A DNA stretch of 64,000 nucleotides from Flammulina velutipes (taxonomy: Eukaryota; Basidiomycota; Agaricomycetes; Agaricales; Physalacriaceae). The stretch is taken from positions 1,550,001 through 1,614,000 of the forward strand of contig CM022377.1 in assembly GCA_011800155.1 (NCBI GenBank). Reading direction: 5' to 3'. The stretch's first letter is position 1; the number at the start of each line of letters is the position of its first letter. Of this stretch, positions 1 to 11,068 are shown one piece after another. Under the pieces are notes generated by a model. The model saw nothing but the letters and a program-made list of their open reading frames with translations. It was not told where the DNA came from and searched no databases. The position numbers and the translations under genes are program-made.

Positions 1-245
1 GTAGGCCTAATTAAACACTTTTTGACAGTATATAATATTTATACCTTCCAGTCAAGTGTAGTAGGGCTATTGCCTGAACATAAGAAACAGATAATTGATT
101 AAATAACTTATGGCCGGAGCTGCACCCCTTATTTTCCCACGGTTATAGGTTTGTCTTGTAGCCCTAATTAAATGATTTCCAATCATATATAGGTCTGCTA
201 CCTTCCATACAAGTCCCAGAGAGTTATTGATTGAACAGTGGGAAA

Positions 246-1218
246 TAGGGTTTAAAGGTCAGGTTAAGTCAGGTTAATGACCCACTTTTTGGATTAACCT
301 GACCTTAACCAGTCATTCAATATTATGAAAGTTGATTAATCATTAACTGTGACCAGTCAATAAGTGTAACCAGTCACTCGAGACTCAGTTATAACTGGCT
401 ATAACCAGTTAAAACTTAATGCAGTTATGACCAGTCATTAACAGGTTATGACTGATTAATATGCTATCAACCCTATAATTTAGAGGTAAATCAAGGTCAA
501 TGAATCTATTGATTTATCTTTTTCATATTCAAGTCTATGTTTTCTGGTCTTTCTCTTCATAATTCTAGTATATCAGACTTTATTAATGATATATATACTA
601 TATATGTAAGAAATCTTTGTGTTATAGCTCTTTTTCTCTTCGTATATTGAGAGTATCAAGGGTGTTAGTTATAACCAGTCAAGACCAGTCATTGACAGTC
701 ACATTAAAGTTCTGCAAATGCTTTAAACATTAACCTTAACCAGTTATTCACAGTGATCAGTCGCTCAGGGTCCGGTTAATGTTTCCAGTCAGGTCAGGTT
801 AACACGGGTGGCATTCGCTTGTGCCTCCGACAGGGGACCTCGCGTTGTGGATACATTGAGGATATGTCGTGGCTCCGACACCAATTAATTTAATTAGAAA
901 TTATATATAGAAATTATAATTCAAATGTTTATTCAATCTATCGCGTAGTACGTAGGGAACAGTGTGGCGCACATTGGTATTAGCTGGATGTTGTCATTGT
1001 CGAGGGCGAGTACTGAGCAGGAGGCACGTGGATCGAGCATTATGCGGAACCAAAGTTTATTAGTTGCTTGCCAGTACTTAGTACTTAATGCTTATCCCTG
1101 AAACATCAGATCCTTAATGTATCCACAACGCGAGGTTTCCTGTCGGAGGCACAAGTGAATGCCACCCGTGCAAGTCGCTCTAAAATGACCAGTTAAGTAA
1201 CTTAACCTTTAAACCTTA
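246..1218. mobile_element. 973-bp non-autonomous hAT-like element
   Basis: The element begins TAGGGTTTAAAGGTC and ends with the near-inverse ACCTTTAAACCTTA. It is flanked by an imperfect 8-bp direct repeat, GTGGGAAA (238-245) and GTGAGAAA (1219-1226). The uninterrupted repeat copy at 9290-9305 shows the empty site GTGGTAAA at the same place. The interior is AT-rich with many CCAGTCA/TGACTGG-type subrepeats and no long reading frame. The 3284-3710 element is from the same family. Confidence 0.75.
803..1170. mobile_element. 368-bp inverted-repeat element nested in the 973-bp element
   Basis: Terminal inverted repeats of about 60 bp start CACGGGTGGCATTC and end GAATGCCACCCGTG, with only a few mismatches between the arms. 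The short interior has no coding capacity. No clear target duplication is visible, so the superfamily is not assigned. It interrupts the CCAGTCA-rich interior of the surrounding element, so it is the younger insertion. Confidence 0.7.
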
Positions 1219-1709
1219 GTGAGAAATCAAGAATCAAGAATTGATTAAGTCTAACAGGCAGGCAACTTAGGTCCGGACCTCCGGACCCAAACCCTCTGCC
1301 CTGGTCATGTGACTTCATGTTGGTATTTAAACCAGAGCTGAGCTCTGATCCCATCATTCCTCTCTTGACCTCCTTCCTCTATGTTCCCTCTTTAAATCTT
1401 CAAGTCTTGAATGTTCTCTTGGTATGTGGACTTGTTTCCTCTTTTCTTATGCTTGCTAATCATTGTCTCTTGTTCAAGGATGCTCTCTTTTGACTGTGTT
1501 CAATGTACTGGTATGTTTCTTGCTCTTTGACTTGTATTCTTGACTAATCTGCTCTTTCTTTTAGATATTTCTTTTAACTATAGTTAACTTGATACTTTAT
1601 ATAATGTATTATACTTGTCTGTTGATAGTCTGATAAATAAACTGAATTTTCAAAGTCAATTTCTCTGTCTAAATTATGACTATTTCAATCTCTAAAAAGC
1701 TATTCCAAG

Positions 1710-2128
1710 TAGAGATCTGCACGGGTTACACCCGAAATTCAGGGTCTGTGACATCTATAAGGTTGTATGGACTCAAATCTGATTATAGAGCATCAAAAAA
1801 GCAAGTCATTTGATTAAGAAATGATTGAACTATTGTAATATTAACATTGACAATGTTCATATTTAGGATTGATGAATATATAACTCATATATCAGTCTGG
1901 GTTAATTTTCTGGCCTAATTTGGCTAAGAAATCTAACCCGGACCCTTATTATCATTATATTTCTATATATCCTTGATGTTTATCTTAATACCTCAATAGT
2001 TCAGAACTTCAGTCATTTCTTAATCAAATGACTTACTTTTTTGATGCTCTATGATCAGAATTTGAGTCTCTACAACCTGATCAATGTCACAGACTCTAAA
2101 TTTCGGGTGTAACCCGTGCAGATCTCTA
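1710..2128. mobile_element. 419-bp hAT-type MITE
   Basis: The ends are TAGAGATCTGCACGGGT and its inverse, and inverted similarity continues inward for well over 100 bp. The element is flanked by a perfect 8-bp direct repeat ATTCCAAG (1702-1709 and 2129-2136), the hAT target-site length. It has no coding capacity. Confidence 0.85.
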
Positions 2129-3283
2129 ATTCCAAGTATATTTAAAGCTATTTGAAGCATAGTAAAGACTTGTTAAAGCTAGTCTAAGTACACTCAAAGC
2201 TATCATAGACATCTTTAAAGCATCTCTAAGCAAATGACAATCTAAACCTTGTCTTTAACAGCTCTGATGTCTTTCGCTGCTTCATAGCTTATAACTGCTC
2301 ATGTTGACTATAAGTTTCTATAACTATCTTCAAGCTGGATGGTCATTTCCTGATACTGATTCCCCCACAATTTCTGCTTGTATTTGCACACTCAGTTGGT
2401 TCACAAAATTGTTAACAGAAGCTAGGTTTGGCTGTCCAGCAGCTTGGCCCGTGTTCCCTCCTATGTTGTTGTTTTTCTGATCTGCCATTGAGAATAGAGG
2501 TTGTCCTAAAGGTACAGCCTGTCTAAATTTCTCAAATAGCAGGTGGACTTGATCGAGATCAAATCAGTCTGCAACCTTTGCTTAAGGTCACAAGAGCTGG
2601 GTGTAGGCCAAAACCGGGGCCGAAGCCCCCCATAGAATTGCGGATCAAGAACGGCTATACAAACAGTTGAGATAACTAACAGATAAATAGAAAGGCCATT
2701 GAATAAATAAGAAGAGGGAAGAGGAGGGTGGGAGAGCGAAAAACAGAGTGGCTATAGCACCCAATACAGGTAAGTAAATAATGCTCAAGAGCGAAGCTCT
2801 GTTGCATACCTATAGCACCCAATACAGACACAAGAAAAGCGAAGCTTTTCAAAGGCAAGAGAAGCGGACTGTGTGGACACAGTAATAAGCATCAGTTTGC
2901 GAGGCAAACTGGTAGACATACCAGTCAACAGTGAATAGAACACTAGAGCGAAGCTCTGTGGACAACAAAGGCGAGTTCACTGCAAACTGGGGCTGTCAGA
3001 TCGAGCTAGGATCCAACAAGCAGACTGTGCACTCACCTCAATGCACAAGTGCGGAGCACAAAGGGCAGAAAGGGTGAGCACACAGCAGACCATTGACTAC
3101 ATGCCTTGGAGCGTCCCCTGGCTGCCACTGCGGACGCAACTGCGCCATGTGCAAGCCAAGGGCCAAGTGCATCTATCAAGATCTAGAATGGGGCCTAGGA
3201 GCAAAAGTGGAGCAAAGGCACAATCCCAACTCGGGATTGCGTGCTGCGCAGTCGCTCTAGGTGCGCCAAGATGCGGATATATA

Positions 3284-3710
3284 TAGGGTTTTAAAGTCAA
3301 GTCAAGTCAGGTTATTCATCAAATTTCTCTTGACCTGACCTTAACCAGTCAAGAAAAATCCTTGATTTCTCTTGACCTTAACTTTAACCGGTCAAAATCC
3401 TTGACCAATTTACATCAGTCAAGTTAAAATTCAGTTAATTGCAGTCAAGTTAAGAGTTATGACCAGTCAATAACTGATAAACTACTATTATTATCATGTA
3501 TTAGGCTGTTTCAGATAGATTTAGTATTTAACCTTGATTAAAATCATTGACCAACAGGGACCAGTCAAAGATTTCTCAAGATTAGCCTTGACTTGTGACC
3601 TTGACTGCCCTTAACTCTTGACCAAACCTTGACCAAAACCCTTAACTGCAGTCAAGTCAAGCTAAGTTAATGGTCATTCACAGTCACTTTGACTTAACCT
3701 TGAAACCCTA
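3284..3710. mobile_element. 427-bp non-autonomous hAT-like element
   Basis: It starts TAGGGTTTTAAAGTCAAG and ends CTTAACCTTGAAACCCTA. The flanks are a near-perfect 8-bp direct repeat, GATATATA before and GATATGTA after. The AT-rich interior with CCAGTCAA/TTGACTGG subrepeats matches that of the element at 246-1218. Confidence 0.7.
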
Positions 3711-3993
3711 GATATGTATCCGGCTTATGAATGTGCAATGACCGAACAGATAGCTGTAGATCCGGGGCCAGGAACAGGCCGAGAAACCCGAGTGCTCAAC
3801 TCCGTGAGAGCAGACTTTGTGTTGTAGCGAATGCAGGAGTGGTCGCAGCGACTAGGGAAAAGTGGTGTCGAGTAGCGCGTTAAATGAGCGTTCGAATGGT
3901 ATATGGCACGATAGGGTCGCCGGCGAGCAAAGTAGTGAAAATAGCGAAAACATCGAAAGTGCTCAACTTTTTGAGAGCAGACTTTGCTTGTTT

Positions 3994-4557
3994 GCAAGAT
4001 AGCGAGTGAAGCTATGACCGTGGGCCGAGTGGTATATGGTAGGGGGCATAGTGAAGGAGGTAGGAGTGTGGTTACGGAACCGTGAGTCGAGGCAGAGGCC
4101 TCTGAAAAGCCTCCTTACCCTCGGAACCCGCCTTTACTTCGACATGTGCACAGTTGTGCTAGCTGAAGAGTTAGCTAGGCCACAGATATTACACATGCTT
4201 CCTTTGGAAATTGGGAAGCCTGTAACAAAGAGAGGGCGGGATAAGGTTAGATGTCTAGCCTTGGAATAATATTATTGAGGGCCTTCTGAACATCTCCGAG
4301 CTTGCGATGATGTATTCTTTCAACATGCAAGATTGCCCCTGAGGTTGCACCGTCACTGCCCCATTCAAGCACCACCTTGCACTGGATGCAATAGAGCATT
4401 TGAAGTTCTTCAGAATAGCCCAGGCCAAGATTTTCCAGCTCTTGACAGGTTTTTATGGTTCTAAACCTGTCAATGAAGTGCAAGATAGCGAGTGAAGCTA
4501 TGGCCGCGAACCAAGTGGTATAAGGTAGGAGGCATATTGAAGGAGGTAGGAGTGTGG
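3994..4557. repeat. 78-bp direct repeat pair with 486-bp period
   Basis: The block at 3994-4071 recurs at 4480-4557 with about 8 substitutions and no gaps. Each copy opens with GCAAGATAGCGAGTGAAGC and closes with GGAGGTAGGAGTGTGG. The intervening 408 bp is unique in this window. Confidence 0.75.
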
Positions 4558-4559
4558 AT

Positions 4560-7500
4560 GCTTAAGTTTACTGGAGGACACTGTGAACTACTTTGAACGG
4601 CTCTCAGAAGAATACTGTGCTACTCAACTAGCAGCAATAGCAGTAGAAGACCTTAAGAAATGGGTAGCAATTGCTGAGTTTCCGTACTTAGAAAGATCAG
4701 CTAGACTCTAGGAAACTCTCTTGCCACATGTTGAAGCTTGCCTACGTAACAGTGACCAAAGAATTGTCCACCAGACAACTATCAATGTTGAAGGACTGGG
4801 TGTCTAAGAATTTCTTCACATAGGAGTTTGAAGATGGTATGAATAGCTCCGTCAAAGGCGGCTTGATCGTGCTTCCTCCCATCACCTTCCAGTGGGCTGT
4901 AGTGCTACAAGCAGTGTAGAAATTGTGCAACGAGGGGAATTTACCATCTTAGAAGCGGCTAACCAGGTCCTGCAAGCGCAGTGCACGCTGCCAGACCTTC
5001 TCAGTGGTCTCGTCAAGAGAGGACAGGGATAACGATGGGGTGGAAGCTCAATCTCAGACTCTGAATCAGAGACATGAGACATAGAGAGATTTGAGAGTAA
5101 TTTGTGATGAAGGAGCAGGCAGATAGCACAAAAAAAGAGTCTGTTAAGGGTAAAAAGGTCGAGCTTATTAGATACAGTCAAGAGGGAATCATCAGACTTG
5201 AGGTAAAATTTTCTTCATGTATTATTGACAAACAGCATTCACCATATATGTCTGATGAGTGCGAGAATTTTGAGCACATTTAATTACTGTAGGCGGAGAA
5301 CCAGAAAGAAAGCTGACATACTGCGTCACATAGTATGTAAGATGTCACCAAGTCTAGAGGGAAATGTCTCTGTGGCTCGGATGTCGCTAGTGAAGGCAGC
5401 AGAAGAGGAAGCTATAGATAGAGATTAGAGAGAGTTTAGTACAGGACCACAAGATTATTAGGTGAAAAAACCAGTCTCTTATAAGCACTATGTCGTAGAC
5501 ATGAGGCCATATCAATTTCATTGGTCTACTCTTAGTTTCGGAAAATCTCGCAGTTGAGAGAGAGGCCAAGTTTATTTCTAGTGTTGTCATAGACTGCGCA
5601 TTTCATAGAAAACACACACTAAAGGCATGTTAGGCCATGAGGATTATTGAGAAATTAAAAATCGAGAAGTCCAGACAACACAGTTCTAGAGTCAAGGCAG
5701 CATCAAAGGCCCACCTCCGCCCACCTCTGAGGCTGAGGCTAGTGAGCGCAGGTTGGCAGCCGCCATTCAAGACACCTTGTCCTTCAACCCAGGGGCCCTG
5801 GTATCTACGCAAATGTCCAACCCTCGAAATGTCAGCCCGTTCCTCAACAAAGTGTTTTGGTATTGTATGTTTTACCTTCTATATTCAGAGCTTATGATAC
5901 TGAGACATAATTTATTGTCGTTTAAAAATGCCAAAAATACTTGACTGTTCAATAATTGACCAAAGAAACAATAGTCTACGCAAAAGTACATCCTGTATCT
6001 TCATCTAGTCTGCCTCTGGTCCTTTCACCAGCTGCATTGTAAAAGGCCGGAATTAGATAAGGTCAGTAGAAGGATAAGGTAGTGATAAATCAGTTGCGCT
6101 GAAAGTGGATAGGGAGGTGCTCTGGTCCTATATCAGGGGGGAAAAGCTCATCAGAGGCAGAGCCTGGGCAAGGAGAGTGGGTTGAATGTGCAGCTAAATC
6201 CGGGGTGGGAACTGAGGAAGGAATGGTGGTGAACTTAGCTATATACATGTTCACTTTTTGAGCAACCTGTCTAATGTGGCCACGCAAATGTGACTCCAAA
6301 ACTTGAAGCAGCGATGTCCACATTGTGGATCTATCCCTCCAAACTTGAATATGTGAACACTGCGAGCAAGATCGCCACAACCTAGACTCAAACCAAGAAC
6401 GAGTTGGAATAAGCAGCTCCGAAGGGTTGACAATGTTCTGATCTGTGAAAAGAATGGCGGAGCCATGATAGAATGGGTCTTTATGATAAGGAAGTGTGTA
6501 GCCAGCTTCACCTTTAGAGAAATGGAGAGTTGATGATCTTTCTCCAATCTCGAAGTGAGTGCTGGTTGAGCTGAGTGAGCTCACTGGGCATCACATGTCA
6601 TGACCTCTACATTGCTGAACTTGAACTCCTGATCTACTTCCTTATTTTTAACGCCAGAAATGTCCAAGGTGGAGAAGCCCCCAGCTGTGGAAAGAAGTTG
6701 GAAGGTTTAATTTACCTGTGCCGTCCTTTACACTAGTCCCTAAGTCATGAATTGTGTCGCACCTACTCAAGTCACTCTTTTCAATGATTATGCCAACCAA
6801 GACACAACTCTAACTCATCACCACTATGTGCAGTCTTACACTCAGAACAGCCTCCACCTCATGGCCGACATACTGATAACAGAAGATGTATACAGAGGTG
6901 AGCCTTTTGTTACTTTGAAGAATGAGTTGGAGAATGTGCATCAGAAGTTTGGGGTTAGCCGTTAGGGCAAGTGATTTTTCCTTCGCTGGAGGATGCTTCA
7001 GTTCTTCAGAGAGCTTTGCGGGTCACACTTGCTATCCATGGTCACTGAGGACCTGCAAAAAATGGAGTCCAAGCTCATGAGAGCTTCTCCAGTCAATAAG
7101 TATAGAAACACTCTCACCTCTCTGTCTCTGATGTTGTTGTTTACAAAATCTCACAATGTATGTCTACTACTGGTCACACATCTGCCGCTAATATTACCAT
7201 TTATACCTATCTTTCTTCCTCTCCTCCCCAGATGTGATCAGTGAACATCGCTCATCAATGTGTAGATGCTGCCTAGCTAGCTTGAGGTAGAGTCTTCACA
7301 CTGAGTTAAACCTAGTCCTTTCTTAATGTCATTCAGATAAGGAATAACATTATCTGTGAGGATTGTCTCTTGTTTTTATAAGCCTGAAAATGTTCATAGC
7401 ATATCCCATTGCTTAAACTTTCACAAAACACAGTTGAATGGTCTGGCATCCTCACAATGTCATTTCTCTTCCCCTCCCCTCTCAACTTCTTCGTGCAGGT

Positions 7501-8100
7501 CCTTCCTTGCAGAAGCACTCACTGGTATAGCAAGGAGATGTATGTGGTAGTAGTGCGTGTTTGTCTCCGCATCAACATCAATGTTGATACCTGGACAACT
7601 GTTTACCTGTCTGGTTCACAATATGGCTCCCACTTCCTTCCACTGCATCACATCCCCAATTTTCCCTACTTGATACCAAAACTATCCATCTTAGATGCTT
7701 GAATTTGAACAAGGTGATACTCAGTGTGGAAGATGTCCATATCTTCTCAGTCTACAGGATTAGGAGACATAGCTGCCTCTGGAACTGTAGGAACTTCAAG
7801 GATAGGCAATAACATACAGTTTCAGTTGTAGTGCAGAAATAGTGCTTCAAAAGATATCAGTTGATTACTTTGTACAATCAAAGAATCTCTTACCTGCTGA
7901 AAGCTGGGCGTGACACTTCTGGAGGTATTGATGAGGTTTCTTGAAAGAGATCGATGATAACATCAACATCTTTCTCAGCTCCGAAAGCAGAACTGCAACT
8001 TGAAGATTTACTGCAAGATGGGGTCTAGTGCCCCAGTTATTACGACGGTGAAGAAGGGCAAAGGTAAAGGGAAGGCTCTAACTGATAACAACGAGGTTAC
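4560..8100. other. Degenerate repeat-like region without an assignable gene
   Basis: Several frames of 60-164 codons occur here, for example 6090-6584 on the minus strand and 6747-6965 and 7409-7702 on the plus strand. None shows a conserved domain I recognise, consistent splice signals or a gene-like context. The two overlapping minus-strand frames at 6090-6584 and 6251-6547 suggest a frame-shifted relic. I see no rRNA, tRNA or intact element. Confidence 0.4.
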
Positions 8101-8224
8101 TATCATTAATTCGTAAATGTTGCTAGTACATACATAAGTAGTTACTATCTTCAGTGTATTTCGTTGCTAAATGTACCACCACCTTGACATTTTTAGTTAC
8201 TTTTCACTAGGTAAATCAAGAATG

Positions 8225-8577
8225 CTACTTTACTTACCAGGAACTGACAGATAGTCAAGCGCCATCTGGGCAAGCGCGCCGCCGGATGTAACCTTCACGC
8301 TAGGTTTATCCAATAATGTATCCCAGGATCCTTGACGGCCGTCAATGGAGGAGACTGAAGGTAATCTTCAAGGGCATCTGCCGTCTCTGAAAGGCTATAA
8401 TTATCGATTCCAGCAAAAGAATTATATTCCTATATAGTAACATTAGTTCAAAGGAATAAAGGTGTTCAAGCAACGTACATCAGCGACTGCCTTAGGCGCA
8501 GTGATATCCGTCCCGTCAGCAGGCTTGTACTGTTTGACCCACTCCATTTGAACCATGTCGATGGCAGTTGCATCTGG
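8225..8577 (-). pseudogene. hAT transposase, C-terminal dimerisation fragment
   Basis: Read on the minus strand, this piece encodes text like KAFPDATAIDMVQMEW, then after a plausible short intron EYNSFAGIDNYSLSETADAL, then LAQMALDYLSVPG. The last block is the hallmark of the hAT C-terminal dimerisation region (xxLxxMAxDYLSxPxTS). A stop codon and a frame change break the sequence and the following ERxFS-type motif is not found, so it is not functional. The matching middle part of a transposase lies at 12856-14390, beyond the left arm of the large inverted duplication, so that arm appears to split the gene. Confidence 0.6.
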
Positions 8578-9049
8578 AAAGGCCTTATAATCTTTGGTTA
8601 ACTCAAGTTAAATATTTTCAAACTATGTAACTTAAATCTGTAGAGTTATCTTCAAGCAAAAAAGTTACCTGTAGATATTCATATTCTGACAAGTGTCTTA
8701 ATATAACTGCAAGTTCTATAGAGATAACTTCAGTCAACCTAAGATATAATACATATATATCTTGTCTAAAGTTGTATCAAGTTATCCTAAGACAATTATG
8801 TTATCATATGTATTCATAGGTTACTTAAGTTATCCATAGTTAGAGCTGATATATACACTAACTTGAGCTGTCTTGGAGCTGACTGATGTCATCTTGGGTT
8901 ATCTTTACATGCCTTTAATAAACTGTATGCAAAGCTTGTATTAAAATAGCTCAGAAACATGATTATGATAACATCTCTAAGAAATCCCAGTCAAATTAGT
9001 ATTTTGGCTATAACTTGGGGTGCGTCCCTGCGATTACTATGATTATATA

Positions 9050-9660
9050 AGCGTTCTGTAGCCCTAATTGTACACTTTCTGACAGTATATAATACTTGTA
9101 CCTTCCAGTCAAGTATAGTAGTGCTATTGCTTGAACACAAGAAACAGAGAATTGATTGAATGACTTATGGCCGGAGCTGCACCCCTTATTTTCCCACAGT
9201 TATGGGCTCGTCTTGTAGCCCTAATTAAACGCTTTCCAACCATGTATAGGTCTACTACACTTCATACAAGTCCCAGAGAGTTATGGAGTGAACAGTGGTA
9301 AATCAAGAATCAAGAATTGATCAAGTCCAACAGGCAGGCAATTTAGGTCCGGACCTTCGGACCCAAACCCTATGCCCTGGTCATGTGACTTCATGTTGGT
9401 ATTTAAACCAGAGCTGAGCTCTGATCCCACCATTCCTCTCTTGACCTCCTTCCTCCATGTTCCCTCTTTAAATCTTCAAGTCTTGAATGTCTCTTGGTAT
9501 GTGAACTTGTTTCTTCTTTTCTTATGCTTGATAATCATTGTCTCTTGTTCAAGGGTGCTCTCTTTTGACTGTGTTCAATGTTCTGGTATGTTTCTTACTC
9601 TTTTACTTGTATTCTTGACTAACTTGATACTTTTAGATATTTCTTGAAACTATTACTATT
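9050..9660 (+). repeat. LTR-like repeat, left-arm copy
   Basis: Uninterrupted copy of the repeat at 1-1610. It contains CATGTGAC, a TATTTAAA box near 9408 and the conserved CT-rich tract downstream. The short frame at 9372-9647 lies wholly inside the repeat and is not a gene. Its empty site at 9290-9305 defines the insertion point of the 973-bp element. Confidence 0.5.
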
Positions 9661-9849
9661 GTATTGATTGTAGTATTATGTACTTATTGGTTGATAGTAT
9701 GATGAATATTATATTCTTTTTGCAATCTTTTGAAACTATTTGAATCTTTTAACTCTCTTAGAAAGCTTCTTAAAGTCTACTTCAAGCATTATCTAGACAA
9801 TCATAAGTTACTACAAAGTTGTTCTTGAGGTATTTCAGAGATAGCTAGA

Positions 9850-9944
9850 GACAAGGTTCACCATTACTGATGACTTGAGATAACTCAAGTAGATTTGCAT
9901 ATGACTATACTTAACTTAAGTTAAGCCAAGCGGTGAACCTTGTC
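9850..9944. mobile_element. 95-bp inverted-repeat mini-element
   Basis: It is bounded by GACAAGGTTCACC (9850-9862) and its exact inverse GGTGAACCTTGTC (9932-9944), with further internal inverted motifs (ACTTGAG, TTAACTTAAGTTAA). It is too small to code for anything. The mirrored copy lies in the right arm near 20920-21015. It could be a tiny MITE or a structural hairpin. Confidence 0.5.
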
Positions 9945-10050
9945 CTAAGTAGCTTTGACTAACTTTTAGCCTTATGAGCTTTAAGTTATCTATAACTAAC
10001 ATAAGATATATAGGCCTTTCCTGATGCACTCCTTTATCTCTATCTAATTA

Positions 10051-10310
10051 TAGGGTTTCAAGGTCCAGTCTTGCAGTCTTCTGCAGTCTTTTAAACATTT
10101 TTTTGAGCTAGAGCAAATCTAATTGAAGTTCTGCTATGAAACCAGGGCGTGGGAATATTCAAAATTTCCGGTCTTAGGCAGTTTTTTTTGCGGTCTTTTT
10201 TTGAAAAAATATTTTATTTGCAACATACACTTTCATAAGATAACTTCAATCCAAATGATCCTAGCTACAAAACTCAAAAAAGGACCCTGAGACCGGACCT
10301 TAAAACTCTA
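10051..10310 (+). mobile_element. 260-bp MITE (TAGGGTTTCAAGG family)
   Basis: The ends are TAGGGTTTCAAGGTCCAGTC and GACCGGACCTTAAAACTCTA. It is flanked by the direct repeat ATCTAATTA (10042-10050 and 10311-10319); 8 bp of this would be the usual hAT target if one A belongs to the element. The mirrored copy is at 20554-20813. Confidence 0.8.
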
Positions 10311-10666
10311 ATCTAATTATATCATAATTTTCTCAATAGTAGCCATATCTTCCCTACTGTTTTGTAAGCATTCAACAAACATATATATCTCTGTTTTCAT
10401 GTCATACACTGCCCGAGGTGACAGAAACCCATTGGGTACCTGCAGGTTACCCATAGGTCACAGAGTCGGACCCGCTGATGAGCAGTGCAAAAGAACACCA
10501 CCAAATCACACACACACACCCACTAACTAGTAGGCGTGAAAATGCAAGTCCGCTTTGATAGCGGGTCTGCTTTTAATCGTTTAGAGTTCGATGAACTGGT
10601 CTTTGGGGTTTCGGGAAGGTATGGGGATTCGATTGCAACAGTTCAAAATGTATAACAAGTTTGAGG

Positions 10667-11061
10667 TAGAGATGTTCAAGAGTACTCACCCAGGTCCACC
10701 CGCACCCACCGCAATGGGTATTCGATCTGCAGAAGTGCCACCCACCACCCGCCACTAGGGTTTTAAGGTCCGGTCTCAGGGTCCTTTTTTGAGTTTTGTA
10801 GCTAGGATCATTTGGATTGAAGTTATCTTATGAAAGTGTATGTTGCAAATAAAATATTTTTTCAAAAAAAAAGACTGCAAAAAAACTGCCTAAGACCGGA
10901 AATTTTGAATATTTCCATGCCCTGGTTTCATAGCAGAACTTCAATTAGATTTGCTCTAGCTCAAAAAAATGTTTAAAAGACTGCAGAAGACTGCAAGACT
11001 GGACCTTGAAACCCTATACCCGTGGGCATCACAAAACACCTGGTACTCTTGAACATCTCTA
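10667..11061. mobile_element. 395-bp hAT MITE carrying a second MITE inside
   Basis: The ends are TAGAGATGTTCAAGAGTAC and its inverse. It is flanked by a perfect 8-bp target duplication GTTTGAGG (10659-10666 and 11062-11069). A copy of the 260-bp MITE family (10756-11016) interrupts it, leaving about 135 bp of host element. The same nested structure is mirrored at 19804-20197 with duplication CCTCAAAC. Confidence 0.85.
10756..11016 (-). mobile_element. 261-bp MITE, inverted copy nested in the hAT MITE
   Basis: Reverse-orientation copy of the 10051-10310 element (TAGGGTTTTAAGG start, CTTGAAACCCTA end), highly similar over its full length. It sits inside the 10667-11061 element. The mirrored copy is at 19849-20108. 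No clean target duplication is visible. Confidence 0.8.
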
Positions 11062-11068
11062 GTTTGAG

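Larger units (their letters stand above)
1..1610 (+). repeat. LTR-like repeat copy, interrupted by a 973-bp insertion
   Basis: Positions 1-245 and 1219-1610 together match the repeat at about 9050-9660 (same strand) and 21215-21840 (opposite strand). The shared part has a TATA-like TATTTAAA (near 1324) downstream of CATGTGAC and a conserved CT-rich tract after it, as expected of an LTR promoter. The left end lies outside the window. LTR identity is inferred from promoter-like content and copy number; no TG...CA ends or primer-binding site could be fixed. Confidence 0.5.
2600..4560. repeat. Unclassified repeat block with mini-hairpins and a 78-bp direct repeat
   Basis: This stretch has no recognisable gene. 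It holds six short hairpins of the form stem-GC-GNA-GC-stem (2616-3059), a hAT-like insertion (3284-3710) and a 78-bp direct repeat (3994-4071 and 4480-4557, about 90% identical). On the minus strand 4247-4483 encodes a 78-residue frame with a Cx2C...Hx4H pattern (CIQC then HVERIHH) that could be a relic zinc finger of a mobile element. The origin is not identified. Confidence 0.4.

Noticed and set aside
2676..2858. 60-codon hydrophobic minus-strand frame
   Set aside because: It runs through the mini-hairpin and short-repeat array, so its composition follows the repeats; no domain or gene context.
6090..6584. 164-codon minus-strand frame
   Set aside because: No recognised domain, overlapped by another minus-strand frame with similar text in shifted phase, set in decayed repeat sequence; more like a relic than a gene.
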